Origin: Aurifilum marmelostoma
Taxonomy: Eukaryota; Ascomycota; Sordariomycetes; Diaporthales; Cryphonectriaceae
NCBI GenBank assembly: GCA_027559495.1
Contig: JAMXSV010000010.1
Location: 1,798,001-1,862,000, forward strand
Direction: 5' to 3'
Length of the DNA: 64,000 nucleotides
Shown: positions 21,543 to 32,410 of the stretch, piece after piece
How positions within the stretch are numbered: position 1 is the stretch's first letter
How the letters are laid out: every line of letters begins with the position of its first letter
Translations under genes and position numbers: made by a program
The notes under the pieces: model-generated
Told to the model about the DNA's origin: nothing
Database searches by the model: none
What the model saw: the letters and a program-made list of their open reading frames with translations, nothing else

Positions 21543-23118
21543 ATGGACTCAGATAAGCTCGCAGATCTTATTACATTAGTCTGGGCGGAGCACCAAAAAG
21601 GGACGCGCGGTCCGTATGGGGCAAAGGAAGCGCTGATGAAAGCGACCCAGGCCGACGAGAATTCAATTGAGCAAATCATTCTGAAACAAGGCGTTCCGGT
21701 CTGGCGTGCATACTACGCCGCGAAAAAAGCCACAAAAGTGAAACGCAGATCCGCTGGTAGAGCAATGTTGTTGGATCTTGTCAATAAGCTTGAAACAAGC
21801 CCTATCGATCTTCATCGGGCGTTCGCTGAGCAGCTCGCTGCAAAAGTCATGGACTACCGGCCATTAGAGAAAAGCAATTCCTTGCAAATAGGGAACAGCA
21901 ATAGTATTAGTAACGCGAGGACCAGAGCTAGGAAACACTGTACGTTTTCCTGTCGAATTCATGGGTTCCTCTTTAACACAAAACTTAGATACATCCGAGG
22001 TCAACGCAATACCCGCTGCAACGCCGAATGACGTTGAGCATAATACCTCTACTAGCATAACCAATGCTAAGTATAATGGTACTACTCACTTAGGGAACAG
22101 ATCCAAAAGAAGTCCTACGTACACCTTTAAATGCTAATTTTCACGTCTTACAAAACGTTCAGGCACTACCGAGATAGATGCAACATCGACCGCGGTACAA
22201 GGCGAGATTGAGCATGATATATCAGAACAAATACTCAAAAATAGAGCCTCCTCAAAGGGCGTACATAGTGGAGCGCCTCTCGAGCTAGCTAAAAACCTGT
22301 TCGATGATTGTTTCTGGGATGCGATCGAAAGAATACCAAGTACCAAAGTCCAAGGGACGTGGGTGGCCGATATAACGATGTTCATTCAACAAGGACACAT
22401 TAGGGAACATTTTGGGTGCTAGATGGAGATAAGTATCAAGCTAGAGAAGGTGGTAGAAATAGCTTATGAGTATTTCCACGTCAAGGTTGAAGTCAAGCAT
22501 AGAGTCAGATATATCTGTTATTTAGGAGGGGCTAAGATAGAACCAGATGCGTCAGTCACGCTACGGGGATGTACACGAGACTTCCACTGTATTTTTCGAG
22601 GCGAGTTGTATGAAGCGGTTCGCACATCTCCCTTATATCAGCGGGAGGAGCAGATGAGACTTAGTGTATCTGATGGTCTTTCTATGACAATATCAAACAA
22701 AGCGGCGGAAAGTGGCAAGATGAAAGTATATCTGGGGGAATGGAGAGCAACGAGAATCAAAGAACAAGTTTTCGGTTAAATTCCAAGCTATTCAAACTTC
22801 CTTCACCTCACCCTCTTCGAACAAGAGACTGACGCCGCTTCTCACAAGGGACTATCCCTTGAACGCATCCATATATCTTTCCACAGGCCTTTGGTGTTCC
22901 TTTCCCGTTTCAAAAATTTTAATTATACAGTTCCGCCAGTATACCATTTGGCCCCTGCCGATAACAGTCTGAGCACCGAATCTAGCACCGATGAAAAATG
23001 GATCATTGTCCTTGTCGACGTCGAGCCCTTGCGGATAAAACAGCTGGGATTATTCAGATTCGTATTAGGCTACACGGCGAAGAAGGATAAACATACCACC
23101 ATTAGGAGCTATATGTAA
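21543..23118 (+). pseudogene. GIPAWTAY-family protein, decayed copy (frameshift, three stops)
   Basis: The N-terminal frame (MDSDKLADLITLVWAEHQKG..., IILKQGVPVWRAYYAAKKAT, RAMLLDLVNKLE) aligns with the intact paralogue at 36938-38296 (GGIPAWTAYSLLETATK, RKRLLDCINRLG). Around 21900-21960 the coding frame shifts. The new frame continues to 23118 with TAA at 22135-22137, TAG at 22420-22422 and TAA at 22777-22779. Beyond these it still aligns with the paralogue: IKLEKVVEIAYEYFHVKVEV against VISSKIEHIAYKLFRTQLEV, and VRYICYLGGAKIEPDASV against QRYIYLGNGQEIAPYPRI. All three stops could be CAA/CAG with C changed to T. The family function is unknown. The last 110 codons extend past the paralogue's end. 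Confidence 0.72.
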
Positions 23119-23906
23119 GGAAGACTATAGACAATTGTACCTATAAATTATATATCTAATATCACTATCGGCGATAAATAGCAAGAGAATGTGTTTCGAG
23201 CGCTGTTGAGGGGCATGTAGATTGGGCCGTCGATTACGAGGTTTCGATGAGGGTGCAGTTGTAGTCCGAAGGGCTCGGCAAGTTTTCAACTCTTCGAAAA
23301 CGGAATCACGCTCGAGACTAACGCGAGTGTGAGTTTGTCCAATTATATGATTATCCGTGATCTTGAGTTCGGATTATCACGAGGAGGGAAAAACAGAAGT
23401 GATGACTGATGATTGGTGGAGATAGCATGATAAAGGCACGTGAGGGGAATGTGTCGCATGGAGCGCGCGAGCAATTAGCGGCCCCGCATCGCCCTTACCC
23501 ACCTTCCTATCGTACCTCCGGGTGTTTATGTATAAGATGCCGCGTCCACGGCTTTCTGCATTTACCGGCTGTAATCACTCAACCATTGCCCACGGTACCC
23601 CGCTTCGCCTACCAGACCAAAGCCTTGAGATAAGACCCGTGCTAAAGAAAGTGAAGTAATCGGATATATAAAATAAGAATTACGTTGAATACCGTTAGCC
23701 AAGAGAATGCTCGAGCTGCTTCTGAATAATTTCCTATGCTGTATATTCATCCAGAAGAATCCCCTTTCCGTGTTCGCGATTTCCAGATCATCATCTTCCT
23801 CTTCCTCTTTGCGATAATTAGATTCCATTCACCACTTCTGGGTTGGCTTTGCTGCGCTAGACAGAAGTGATCTCAGTGTGAAGGCCCTATGTGCCTTGCT
23901 TGTCTT
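23119..23906. other. Spacer without a supported gene
   Basis: About 790 bases between convergent pseudogenes. Short ORFs on both strands show no features. Confidence 0.4.
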
Positions 23907-25984
23907 TTAGGCAAGCTCGAATTGTATCTCTTCAAGCACGTGTTTACTGTCAATTTCCTCCCTTATGTGATGCTGCTTGCTGAACAAGCTGAGGATCAAG
24001 GCAACAGCAGCTATGCATGCAAAGAATAAGAAGATCGACCGGAGACCGAACACATATGCATCTAGGAATAAGACTCTGTCAGGATCACCGACTGGCAACT
24101 GCCAGAGCTCCTCAACAAAGGCCTCACTCCTCGAGGCAATTGTGTCGTCGAGTCCCTCCCACCTCAACTTTGAGGCCATAGTGTTCTGAAATATTGAACT
24201 GCCTACCCCAACTCCGAGTGCCATACCAAATTGACGTACGAAAGCGTACATTGCGGCCGCTGAACCTTCCTCTCCGGGCATGCACATAGCCTGTGAGGCG
24301 AAATTCTGTGCATTTAGGATGGCTCCATGACCGAACCCGACGATAATCAGTACCACAACCCACAGACCGGTAGGTGTTTCCCTAGCGAAAAGGATTGTGA
24401 GACCAGAGCCAAGCAAGAGGATAACCCACCCTGACCAAATTGGCCATCGGTAGTTTCCGGTTTTCGTGACGATCGCGCCAGTGATGATCGAGCTGGGGAC
24501 ACAAACAACCATAACAGGAAGAGTCGCTAGGCCAGTATGGAGGGGTTGGTAACCCCTAACGCTCTGAAAATAAAACGGAATATAGTAGAGTTGTCCATAT
24601 ATCTGTGCGATATTATTAGATTTTAGTGTATATCAACATCATATGCGAGGATACTTACCAGGAGGCCCTGGATCGTGCCACAAATATACGTAATCACGGA
24701 ACTAAGGTCCCGAAAGAGGCTTCAATGAAGAAAGGGTCGCTTTGCGAACTCGACTTCGTAGAGAATTGTCCAAATCACACCCACAACACCAAGACACAGA
24801 GGAACAAGTGTACCTGCACTAGTCCAGCTGAACTGCGACCCGCCCCACGAGATGGCAACCAGGAAAATGGTCGTGGAAGCAATGAAACAGATGCCGCCGA
24901 CCCAATCAACTCTCCGCAGCTTCTGGGAAGCAGTCGCAGGAGGGCCTCTGAACTTCAAAAGGTATAATACCATTGTTAGGCCGATTGCACAGAGCGGAAA
25001 CATTATATAAAAGACCCATCTCCACGTCGTTCTCTATGCAATCAACCCCCCAATAACAGGGCCAGTACAATTACCTATAGCCCAGGCTCCGAGTCTGCTA
25101 TGTATTAGCATATATCTCTTCGACTCGTAATTTTGTAGTTGCATAATGTACTTACACGAATCCGTACCATTTTGGTCGCCAACGGAGCGGGACCATATCC
25201 GTGAAAATGACGAGGCTCAGAGCCATAATTCCGGCGCCGCCGATGCCTTGGACCACCCGACCAGCCAGCAACTGGGCAAGCTCTTGAGCTAAGCAGCACA
25301 ACAGCGTACCAACAGCGAACGAGCTCAGGGCGAATACGAGGACAGCTGGCCGGCCAAAAATATTGCTTAGCTCAGAGATAAAAGGCATAGCAACAGCATT
25401 AGCCAGCAAATAAGAGGTCCCGATCCAAATGCCACCAGATATGGAAAGTTGCAAATCGATAACAATTGTCTTTGGGTACCTTTTAGCACAAGTCAATAAG
25501 TAAGAGAATGGGAATTTTGAAAACATACATTTAAAGATGTAATGATAACACATAAGTCCAAAGCGACCATCAGCGAGATAAGGGACAAAGTCGCCATAAT
25601 AAGGAGCTGGTGCGTGTTCGGTGCCCAATAAGCCGTGATCCCCTGCTTAACAGCCCGATTGGTCGCACGAACGAGGCTTTGGGCATCCTCACCACCCGTA
25701 CTAAGATTTGCCGGAAGCTTGCTAGCCATCGACAGCTGATCTGCGGACAATTTATGGACCTGCGCGAAACAAGATGCTGTCTCCTGAGGGGAGCAAGTTG
25801 AAGACTTTATCTCGATAGATTCCGTCACGAGAATCTGATAAGGTGAAGGAGAGGTCGGGATAGCCAAGGGAGGAGAAGGACTGCGATACTGAGTGGTTAC
25901 CACGTGAGGCATCTCGTCACCGTAGTTGCCAGAAGGATCAGCAGGACGAGAGGTTGGAAGTGACTTTGGGAGTTGGCTAGCCAT
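23907..25984 (-). pseudogene. MFS multidrug-type transporter, two in-frame stops
   Basis: Exons 25984-25529, 25469-25156, 25097-24659 and 24602-23907 join in phase (introns 59, 58 and 56 nt) to about 634 residues. A cytoplasmic N-terminus precedes the membrane domain. Recognisable MFS motifs are ALDLCVIITSLN/TIVIDLQLS (TM1), GRPAVLVFALSSF (motif A region), LLAGRVVQGIGGAGIMALSL, and NCTGPVIGGLIA followed by TTWRWVFYI (antiporter motif C and WRW), typical of the 14-helix DHA2 drug:H+ antiporters. Exon 3 has TAG at 25036-25034 within GLIA*RTTWRW and TGA at 24724-24722 within RPFLH*SLF. Both are one C-to-T change from sense (CAG, CGA). A longer start at 26059 is possible. It would export small molecules across the plasma membrane if intact. 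No biosynthetic genes lie beside it. Confidence 0.85.
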
Positions 25985-26059
25985 TGCAGAGGAGGGTAGA
26001 AGAAGGAAATGAGCATGAAATTCGGGCGTGCTGAGGAATGAATGCAAGACTACCCCCAT

Positions 26060-26631
26060 ACTGATGCTTGATATACACTCTAGATATTTATATAGAGAGA
26101 GAGGTTTAAATTAGCACTTTACCATCAGAGCAACCGCGAATTTCGTATCCTTAAGCAGAGACCGAACAGTATGCCGATCCCTCTGCATTCAGCCCGTCAT
26201 CTTCAGCCTGTACCGGCTCCACGTCACATCGGAGGGATTTCAGTGTCCGTTGGACAGCGTGCGACCCTCCGTGGCGGCCGCCGTGAACGGCCGGGGCACG
26301 GTGCTGCAGGTCGGTCGCAAGTGGGTCCAACGGGGTGCTGCAGGTCGGTCGCAAGTGGGTCCAACGGGGCGGTGATGTGATAGCGCGAGACTCATCTCGG
26401 CTCGGACTTATCGCAAACGCGATAGCATATGCCTGGTAGACACAGTGGTCTTGAGATTGCTTGGTGAAGCTTTACTTGTGAGAGACTCTCTGCTCTGATA
26501 GCCTCATCTGAAAAATTGACTTTGGACGGTCTAAGAATCATTCCAGGCATAATTAATGCGCGAAGTGAATTGCTCAACCTATATTATTCACCAATTCGCG
26601 CAGACTCCTTCCTCCCTATAGCAACTTCGGC
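26060..26631. other. GC-rich patch with a duplicated 37-base block
   Basis: Upstream of the MFS gene. At about 26299-26372 a GC-rich block (GGTGCTGCAGGTCGGTCGCA...) occurs twice in direct tandem. No gene is supported. Confidence 0.5.
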
Positions 26632-27205
26632 TCAAACCCAGGCTTCGTTGCTAGCGACTCCTATTTCCAGCTGCTCAGAAAGCTGGCAGATCTGCTCCCA
26701 TTGCTCGAGGTTTTGCAGGCGCAAAAGCGCATTCTCTTCTGTTTTTTGATGCAGAATCGATAGTACAGATCGATAGGCAGTAATGATACGTGAGAACTCA
26801 GCATCTTGTCGGCGGCAAGAATCGCGCATTTCGTCCACTTGCGAAAGGGTTTGAGTGTATCCCCGGAGCAGCGCTTCGTATTGTTCTCGAAAGCTTCCTA
26901 ACTTTTGTAACAGGGAGCGAATGAGCGGGACACCGCTACAAAAAACGTCTAGTTCCGTCTTCAATGACTCAAGTTCGCTCTATTATAGATGTTAGACCAT
27001 TCAACTACAATATTCATACTTTCGTCAACATACCAGTAAGTGCAGAGAAGCTGCCGGAGATACGCAGATAGAAGCTGCAGGCCCTGCCGGATGATCTCGA
27101 TAAGGCTCGGTGGATTGCGTCCCGTTCTTCCCCCCTATTTGCTATTTCCTGCAGACGAATCAAGAGTCCTCGTTTCGAGACGACTTCTGCACTCTTGGTC
27201 GACAT
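26632..27205 (-). CDS. Coiled-coil protein of unknown function
   Basis: Exons 27205-27020 and 26979-26632 join in phase across a 40-nt intron (GTATGA..ATAG), short but with usable signals, giving about 177 residues. The protein is largely helical: LLIRLQEIANRGEERDAIHR, then LKTELDVFCSGVPLIRSLLQ, REQYEALLRGYTQTLSQVDE and a Leu-rich end (ALLRLQNLEQWEQICQLSEQ). Heptads suggest a coiled-coil oligomer. No domain is recognised. It points away from a G16 tract at 27250-27265, which lies 45 bp upstream of the start. Confidence 0.55.
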
Positions 27206-28327
27206 GGTGGCACGCCGGTTCTTCCTCTTTGCTTTCTCTTTGTTTATTCGGGGGGGGGGGGGGGGAGCTTGGATGATTTAGGAGGGAATCGCTCGAGACA
27301 GAGTCTTAAGAGCGTGGTCCCGAGGGAAATTGGTAGCCAGCCGGCAAAGGGACGTCCGGTATCAGCGGACAGGGTAATCAACGTCCATAATCCCCATACG
27401 CAGCTCGCTTGAGAGGAGTTGGTCGAACATGAGGGCCTGAGAGTCCGGCTTCGGCCCGACAAGGAAGTGTGACCAACCGACGGATGAACGCCCCCAGCCC
27501 GGGATGCGACAGTACTGTGAACTGTAAAACCCCTATGCACACGCTGGAGATGAGATGGGGCTCGCGAGGCAAGCTCGGGGAATGCTTGATGCCTGAGCGT
27601 TCTACGCTATTCGTTTCCACATCTTGCCTTTTTGGACAACCAACAAAATTGCACCTTGCAGAAGCCAGCCATATGCACGAGTCAGAACTCTAATATCAGT
27701 TGTAACCCCTATACATTGAGCCAATCAAAGTTGGCATTGAGCTTGTTAGCCAATCAAAGATGTTACCACCACAACGGTCTCAGTGGAATCTATTCTATCA
27801 ACCTCGTACACACGACTCAGGCTTCTGCAGCCAACAGGAGTCGGTCGCTGTTTCGGTGCAACTTCGCACCCGCAACTATGTACTCAGTATAGTTCATATC
27901 CTATGCACGATCAGACAGCCATGTTTTCGTCGTGTGGGGTTCGCTGAACATCTTGACCCTTCCAACAGTCCTGAAGGATTCCAGGATGCTACCTTGGAAT
28001 CAGTATCATCAAATTGTAGGGCTCCCTTGCGCGCTTTTGACGGAAGCGAGGGGGGGCAGGAACCTGATCGGCGACCAACGACGTGCAAATCCCTGCATCT
28101 CGTAGAAATTATTACGTGTCGAGACATTCAGGGCAGGCCTCTGCTCATATTGCGAAGACACCTGGAATAGCACAGCCCTTGCAATGTATTTCTGGGACCG
28201 AAGTGTTGTGGTATAAGAGATCTCGGACGCAGCTTGCTCCCGTTAAACAAACTTACGCAGTTGAAAATCATAACCAACCAAACATATCCTCCATCAAGGT
28301 CTTCTCTGTTCCAATCAAACATCCAAC
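27206..28327. other. Intergenic region with a G16 tract
   Basis: A run of 16 G at 27250-27265 is followed by GC-rich then mixed sequence. A CAATCAAAG-type string occurs twice near 27720-27765. Short ORFs on both strands overlap each other and none is supported. Confidence 0.4.
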
Positions 28328-28705
28328 ATGACTTCTCTTCCTCGCCTACGACCATCCAGCACTGATGCCGACACACTCCACTTCTACCAAGAAACAGCTG
28401 CACATTAGCACAACGCCTACCAGGTCCAAACCCAAACGTACTCTAGTAAAACGAGTCGCATTTTAGCAGAGCTGAAGATTCAGTTGGATCGCATCGAGCA
28501 AATTGCTATGGGCCTCATTACCAGAATGGTGAGAGATCAGACTATTTTAAAAGCGAGACTCCAGCCTATTGACACATAAGTACAGCAAGATACCACCCAG
28601 CCAACCTTCTGCGCTGCCTGCCTCATTTCTCTAGATCACGGACTGTCGTGCGGAACCGGACATGATGGAAGTACGGAATTTGAACTCTCAGACGAGAGTG
28701 ATTGA
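28328..28705 (+). pseudogene. Coiled-coil / CxxC small protein, copy B (Trp codon now TAG)
   Basis: ATG 28328 starts MTSLPRLRPSSTDADTLHFY, then QETAAH followed by a TAG at 28406-28408, then HNAYQVQTQTYSSKTSRILA. Exons 28328-28528 and 28586-28705 join in phase across a 57-nt intron. The second encodes FCAACLISLDHG and an acidic end ELSDESD. The paralogue at 3276-3664 has TGG (Trp) at the TAG position, so this stop is directly shown to be a G-to-A change. Here the start codon is kept while copy A has lost it, so each copy carries a different lesion. The function is unknown. Confidence 0.65.
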
Positions 28706-29006
28706 CCGATCCACTATTCGGCCTGGGCTGTCTACATAGGCGGAGGGAAAAGGGGGGGGGGGCACTCGAGTCGAAATTAGAATTTTTAGAATTTTTCATT
28801 GTTTTCTAGGCAGCTAGAACCCTAAAACAAGTAAATTAATTTAAGGCGCAAAGTGCCATCCAGCGACCGTGACTTTCACATATAAATTGGCATGTATTTC
28901 CTCTATAGTCTGGACCCTCTTGAGTAATATCCAACGCGTATCAAACCGTGAACTTATTCACTATCCCGAAACAAGCTTCTGTACTTAACATAAATACCTC
29001 GGTAAC
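28706..29006. other. Spacer with a G11 tract
   Basis: Contains 11 G at 28752-28762, about 45 bp after the preceding stop, then AT-rich sequence presumed to hold the promoter of the 29007 gene. Confidence 0.4.
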
Positions 29007-29858
29007 ATGTCACTGGTAAACAGAATTCCAAGCTACGGAGAGCCGAGCAAGAGTGCGGAAGAGATGGTGTACTTTATGCGCTACTGGAGATATCGATATT
29101 TCCTCGAAACTTGCTCTCCCTTTGCAGCTAATCGGCCAATTCTTAATATGGGCGATGTTGCTAGCATCAGCGATCCTGTTCTCTGGCAAAGCCATCACGA
29201 CTTAGCTGCTGCTTTTCATAGTTTCCTTGGACATGATGCGAGGTTCTTCGAAGAAGTTAAGGAGCGGCTGGAAGCTCTGCTCCGAGTCTGGGAAGCGGTG
29301 ATAGACTTGAAAAGGCAATACCACCTCTTTGGAGACACATCCGTGCCAGACAGGCGCGAGCTCATGAAGGCTGCGCTTATGTGCGGAAAATTGATTCCAA
29401 ACAGAGTGAACCTTGTTCCCCTTGCAGAAGGGCAGTCCGTACCTTTGGATCTCGTGGCATGCAATGGTATCCCGGGGTATGGCAGTGGCAGCGCGTTGGT
29501 GCCTCACCACCCAGTGTATGGCTCCCCACTCCCACAGATATCTGGTCCGGTCGATCTAGCTCTATCTCTATATCCACAGTCGTCGGATGCGATGGAGCTG
29601 GACGGAACGAGTTCGCAAATTGCGACGCGCTTTCCGCAGCTAGTCCCAGCCACAGATTTCGGAAGCAACGTGGTAGATACCACGGTTACAACAGGATCAA
29701 ACCCCCGGAAGCGCGATTTGAGTGGTAGGGAGGGACACGATCAGCATGAAGACGGACCGAGCAGGAAGCGGACACGGAAGGGTAACTCGCACAAACGAGG
29801 AAGGCGCAATAGGAGCCTACCCCCTCTACTACCCCGCCTAGATGAGGAGCAAATTTAG
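29007..29858 (+). CDS. Nuclear-type protein of unknown function, 283 residues
   Basis: An intact single-exon ORF. The N-terminal ~130 residues are helical (MVYFMRYWRYRYFLETCSPF, LAAAFHSFLGHDARFFEEVK, LRVWEAVIDLKRQYHLFG). The middle is Pro/Gly/Ser-rich. The C-terminus has clustered basic residues (NPRKRDL, then SRKRTRKGNSHKRGRRNR) that look like a bipartite nuclear localisation signal. The family is not recognised. It sits between the CxxC protein copy B and a transthyretin-like copy. The equivalent left-hand block (1.9-3.7 kb) lacks a homologue that I can see. Confidence 0.65.
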   Translation: MSLVNRIPSYGEPSKSAEEMVYFMRYWRYRYFLETCSPFAANRPILNMGDVASISDPVLWQSHHDLAAAFHSFLGHDARFFEEVKERLEALLRVWEAVIDLKRQYHLFGDTSVPDRRELMKAALMCGKLIPNRVNLVPLAEGQSVPLDLVACNGIPGYGSGSALVPHHPVYGSPLPQISGPVDLALSLYPQSSDAMELDGTSSQIATRFPQLVPATDFGSNVVDTTVTTGSNPRKRDLSGREGHDQHEDGPSRKRTRKGNSHKRGRRNRSLPPLLPRLDEEQI

Positions 29859-30300
29859 ATAGCTATTTTAGGCACTGCGGTCCATAGTATAAATATAGCT
29901 CTTTCTTTGATAAGATCGTCTGTGCTATATTGAGTATCGTGAGCAAGGGGGCAGCGTTTGAATTTGAAAGGTGTGTGCGATGTCTCTATCGATGCAGTTC
30001 AGCCCTGGCCGGTTACAATGATTCAGTGGGGCAGCCCCGGGTGGCGCAGCACCAACATCACGCCGGAAGTAACAGCCCGCGGATCGGTGTCTCGCTGGAT
30101 TCCGCAGGTGGGGCCCGGCGGGGCAAGGCGCTCCTTCACGTTCGCCGGATCATGATCACGTCCCTTCCGGCGCTCGTCCGTTCTTGATAACTGCCCTCCG
30201 GACCCCTTTTTTTTGTGTCCTTCGTGTTCATATTTCGCCAGCTAGTCTATAAGCAAGCAATTGTATACCACTAGCGAGACTACCTCTTTTCGCCATCAAA
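29859..30300. other. Spacer with a GC-rich patch
   Basis: About 29990-30180 is strikingly GC-rich compared with its surroundings (for example CAGCCCCGGGTGGCGCAGC) and open in two plus frames, but no domain is seen. It could be a fragment of foreign or unmutated DNA. The rest is ordinary promoter-like sequence. Confidence 0.35.
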
Positions 30301-30732
30301 ATGCCATCTCTATTCATCTGTCGCGTACTAGACCATGCCAACCGCCCTGTACCAGGCGTCTTTGTTACGGCATGCCGACCTCGATAACTAGTGCTTTCTG
30401 GGCAGACAGATGCCGAGGGTTTCGTCGGCTCTTGGTTTTCTCATAGAGATCGCACCCGACCGCAGTTTTTATACGCCGAAGATTGCTCTCAATTTACTTT
30501 GACCTTCGCGGTCAGTCGCCTCAGAATGTTGTACACGCTGCCATGGCCAACAATCAAAGCGGATGTCCGTCTGGAACCAACGCACGAGTACACTGTTACT
30601 CTCCAATTTACAGACTTTAACACCTACCACCTCGAACACACCATTATTCCGCGGATTCAGGAAGCCGCCACTTTCGGCGATATCCACCCTGCCCCAACCG
30701 AGCGGACAATCAGTTTTCACAAAGGAAGCTAG
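30301..30732 (+). pseudogene. Transthyretin-like protein, copy C (one in-frame TAA)
   Basis: ATG 30301 begins MPSLFICRVLDHANRPVPGV and reaches a TAA at 30385-30387. The same frame continues VLSGQTDAEGFVGSWFSHRD and RPQFLYAEDCSQFTLTF, then ADVRLEPTHEYTVTL, to a stop at 30732 (143 residues without the break). R-V-L-D at the start and G-x-T-D-A-x-G after it are the classic opening of the transthyretin/5-hydroxyisourate-hydrolase fold. The enzyme's C-terminal YRGS is absent. It aligns along its length with 1887-2417 and with the N-terminal domain of the MYB/SANT protein at 1-620. CAA to TAA explains the stop. Confidence 0.65.
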
Positions 30733-31099
30733 AATGGATGTGTGTTAGAAGCGATGGTGACCAAGGAGGCTTATTCGGGTGTCGCATGCTCTTACGATTG
30801 GAAATAAATTTGACGAGCATACTGAGTTTGTAAGAGAAGCTTAGAAGATCCTGACAATATTAGCTCTACGATAGATAGGTTCTAAATCAAATTGCATAAA
30901 TCATATATCAGTCTAGCGCTGCAATATATGAATGGGTATTTTGTCGCGAATCAAAGGACAGGGGATAGCAGCCTGCTTAGCGGATGCGATTCGGGGATCC
31001 ACCGATTAATGCTGAGTGTCGGATTTTCCATAGATAGAAGACTGCGCTCAGATTGGTCTAGGCGAACCAACGTCAATACACTGCCCAAAGTCTCGGCCG

Positions 31100-31405
31100 A
31101 CCCGGTCAGACTGGTAGGGCAGTTCGACTGGTCAATCGGCTTACCAGTCAATCGGCCTACCAGCCTGACTTACTTACTAGTCTAACCGCCTACTAGTCTC
31201 TGGTTGACCAGTCAATCGGTCTACCAGTCTTTAGAAACCATGACTGGTACTAAAATTAGTTGACTAGTCAATTAGCCCTACCAGTCTGACCGCCTACCAG
31301 TCTCCGGATGACCAGTTAATCGGCCTACCAGCCTGACTTCCTACCAGTATTCGGATGACCAGTCAACCAGCCTTACTGGTCACACGAATACTGGGCTGAC
31401 CTGGT
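31100..31405. repeat. Degenerate tandem repeat of CCTACCAGTCTGAC / GACCAGTCAATCGG units
   Basis: About 300 bases of alternating short units: GACCAGTCAATCGGCCTACC, CAGTCTGACCGCCTACCAG and variants, with many C/T differences between copies. Units tend to contain CAGTC and its near complement GACTG, so the array can fold back on itself. The style matches the array at 14530-14685. It lies in a spacer about 390 bp before the DUF3716 gene. Confidence 0.75.
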
Positions 31406-31790
31406 TTTCTGACCTTGTTTAACCTCTCCGCAGAGCTTGCTATATGGTTAACTCAGTTTTCACTTTCTATGGAGTTACGAAAATCAGCACTTATTTTAGA
31501 AGGCATACGAGGGAGGGAGATTATTAAAAAGCACTTAGCTACTAGTTGTATAAATACTTCGGATTCTGCTGATGAAAACGTGTCTTTTCGATATGTTCTA
31601 TTAAATAGCTCGGACATTACACACACTAACATTCTGCCTCTTGCCAACAAACATCAACATGGGACAAAACAATTTCTCCCAGCTCTTCTTACATAGCAAC
31701 CTTTTTGGGCACCGAAAACTATTTAATCATAGCCCTAGTATCTTCGTCTATATCCTTAATAGCCTTTGCACTGATATCGGTCCGCACACT

Positions 31791-32342
31791 ATGATGGCAA
31801 TTGATACGTCAGCTAGAGACTGGATCTCTCGTGCTACTCACAAAGAGATAGCCAAGCATCCGGAAAGACGTCACGTCCAGGGAACACTCTCGCATCTTGA
31901 GAAACCATTTCTGGATAGCCTCTATCACAACAAAGACAACGTGGTCAACGCTCTTCTGGTCTTTACTCGAGGGAGGGAAATGCCTATCCTAGATCAATAT
32001 AGCTCTCAACAACGGGTTATTGAGGAGCAAGCATGTAAGAACTGTCGAGAGCCTGGAAACCCATTCGACCGCTGTATCGTCTTTCAGAGCTGGAACAAAG
32101 GACGCAATGAGCTTACCAGTGCTTATGCGAACTGCATCCTCCAATGCCGCCAACATACTTGCGAACATAATCAAGTCGATAAGCATAAAGGAAGCGACTA
32201 CTCTATATACGAAGATGCACGCTCTGTTCCTTATTCAACCGGAATTGGTACGAAGGAGGATCCTATTGACTTGACAGTTGAAGATCCTCAGAGAATCCGG
32301 CCACTTAGAAGGAGCCCACGGATTCACGAGTACAAGAAGTGA
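31791..32342 (+). CDS. DUF3716-like zinc-knuckle protein
   Basis: I chose the first ATG of the coding-like part (MMAIDTSARDWISRATHKEI); the frame is open further upstream but without coding character. The 183-residue protein has a Cys-rich core CKNCREPGNPFDRCIVF, then YANCILQCRQHTC, which fits the C-x2-C...C...C-x2/3-C spacing of DUF3716, a fungal domain of unknown function thought to bind zinc. The C-terminus EDPIDLTVED and a basic RRSPRIHEYKK follow. A nuclear or regulatory role is possible but unproven. The frame is intact. It converges on the minus-strand Arg-rich ORF with a 68-bp gap. Confidence 0.65.
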   Translation: MMAIDTSARDWISRATHKEIAKHPERRHVQGTLSHLEKPFLDSLYHNKDNVVNALLVFTRGREMPILDQYSSQQRVIEEQACKNCREPGNPFDRCIVFQSWNKGRNELTSAYANCILQCRQHTCEHNQVDKHKGSDYSIYEDARSVPYSTGIGTKEDPIDLTVEDPQRIRPLRRSPRIHEYKK

Positions 32343-32410
32343 CGCAATCACCTAGATATATGTTGGTAAATACAGTAAGAATGAATTAGAAGAAAATATA
32401 ACTAGATTAA

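Noticed and set aside
20962..21556. Protein with LTVPNLTV repeats
   Set aside because: The open frame is a by-product of the minisatellite, with no start context or domain.
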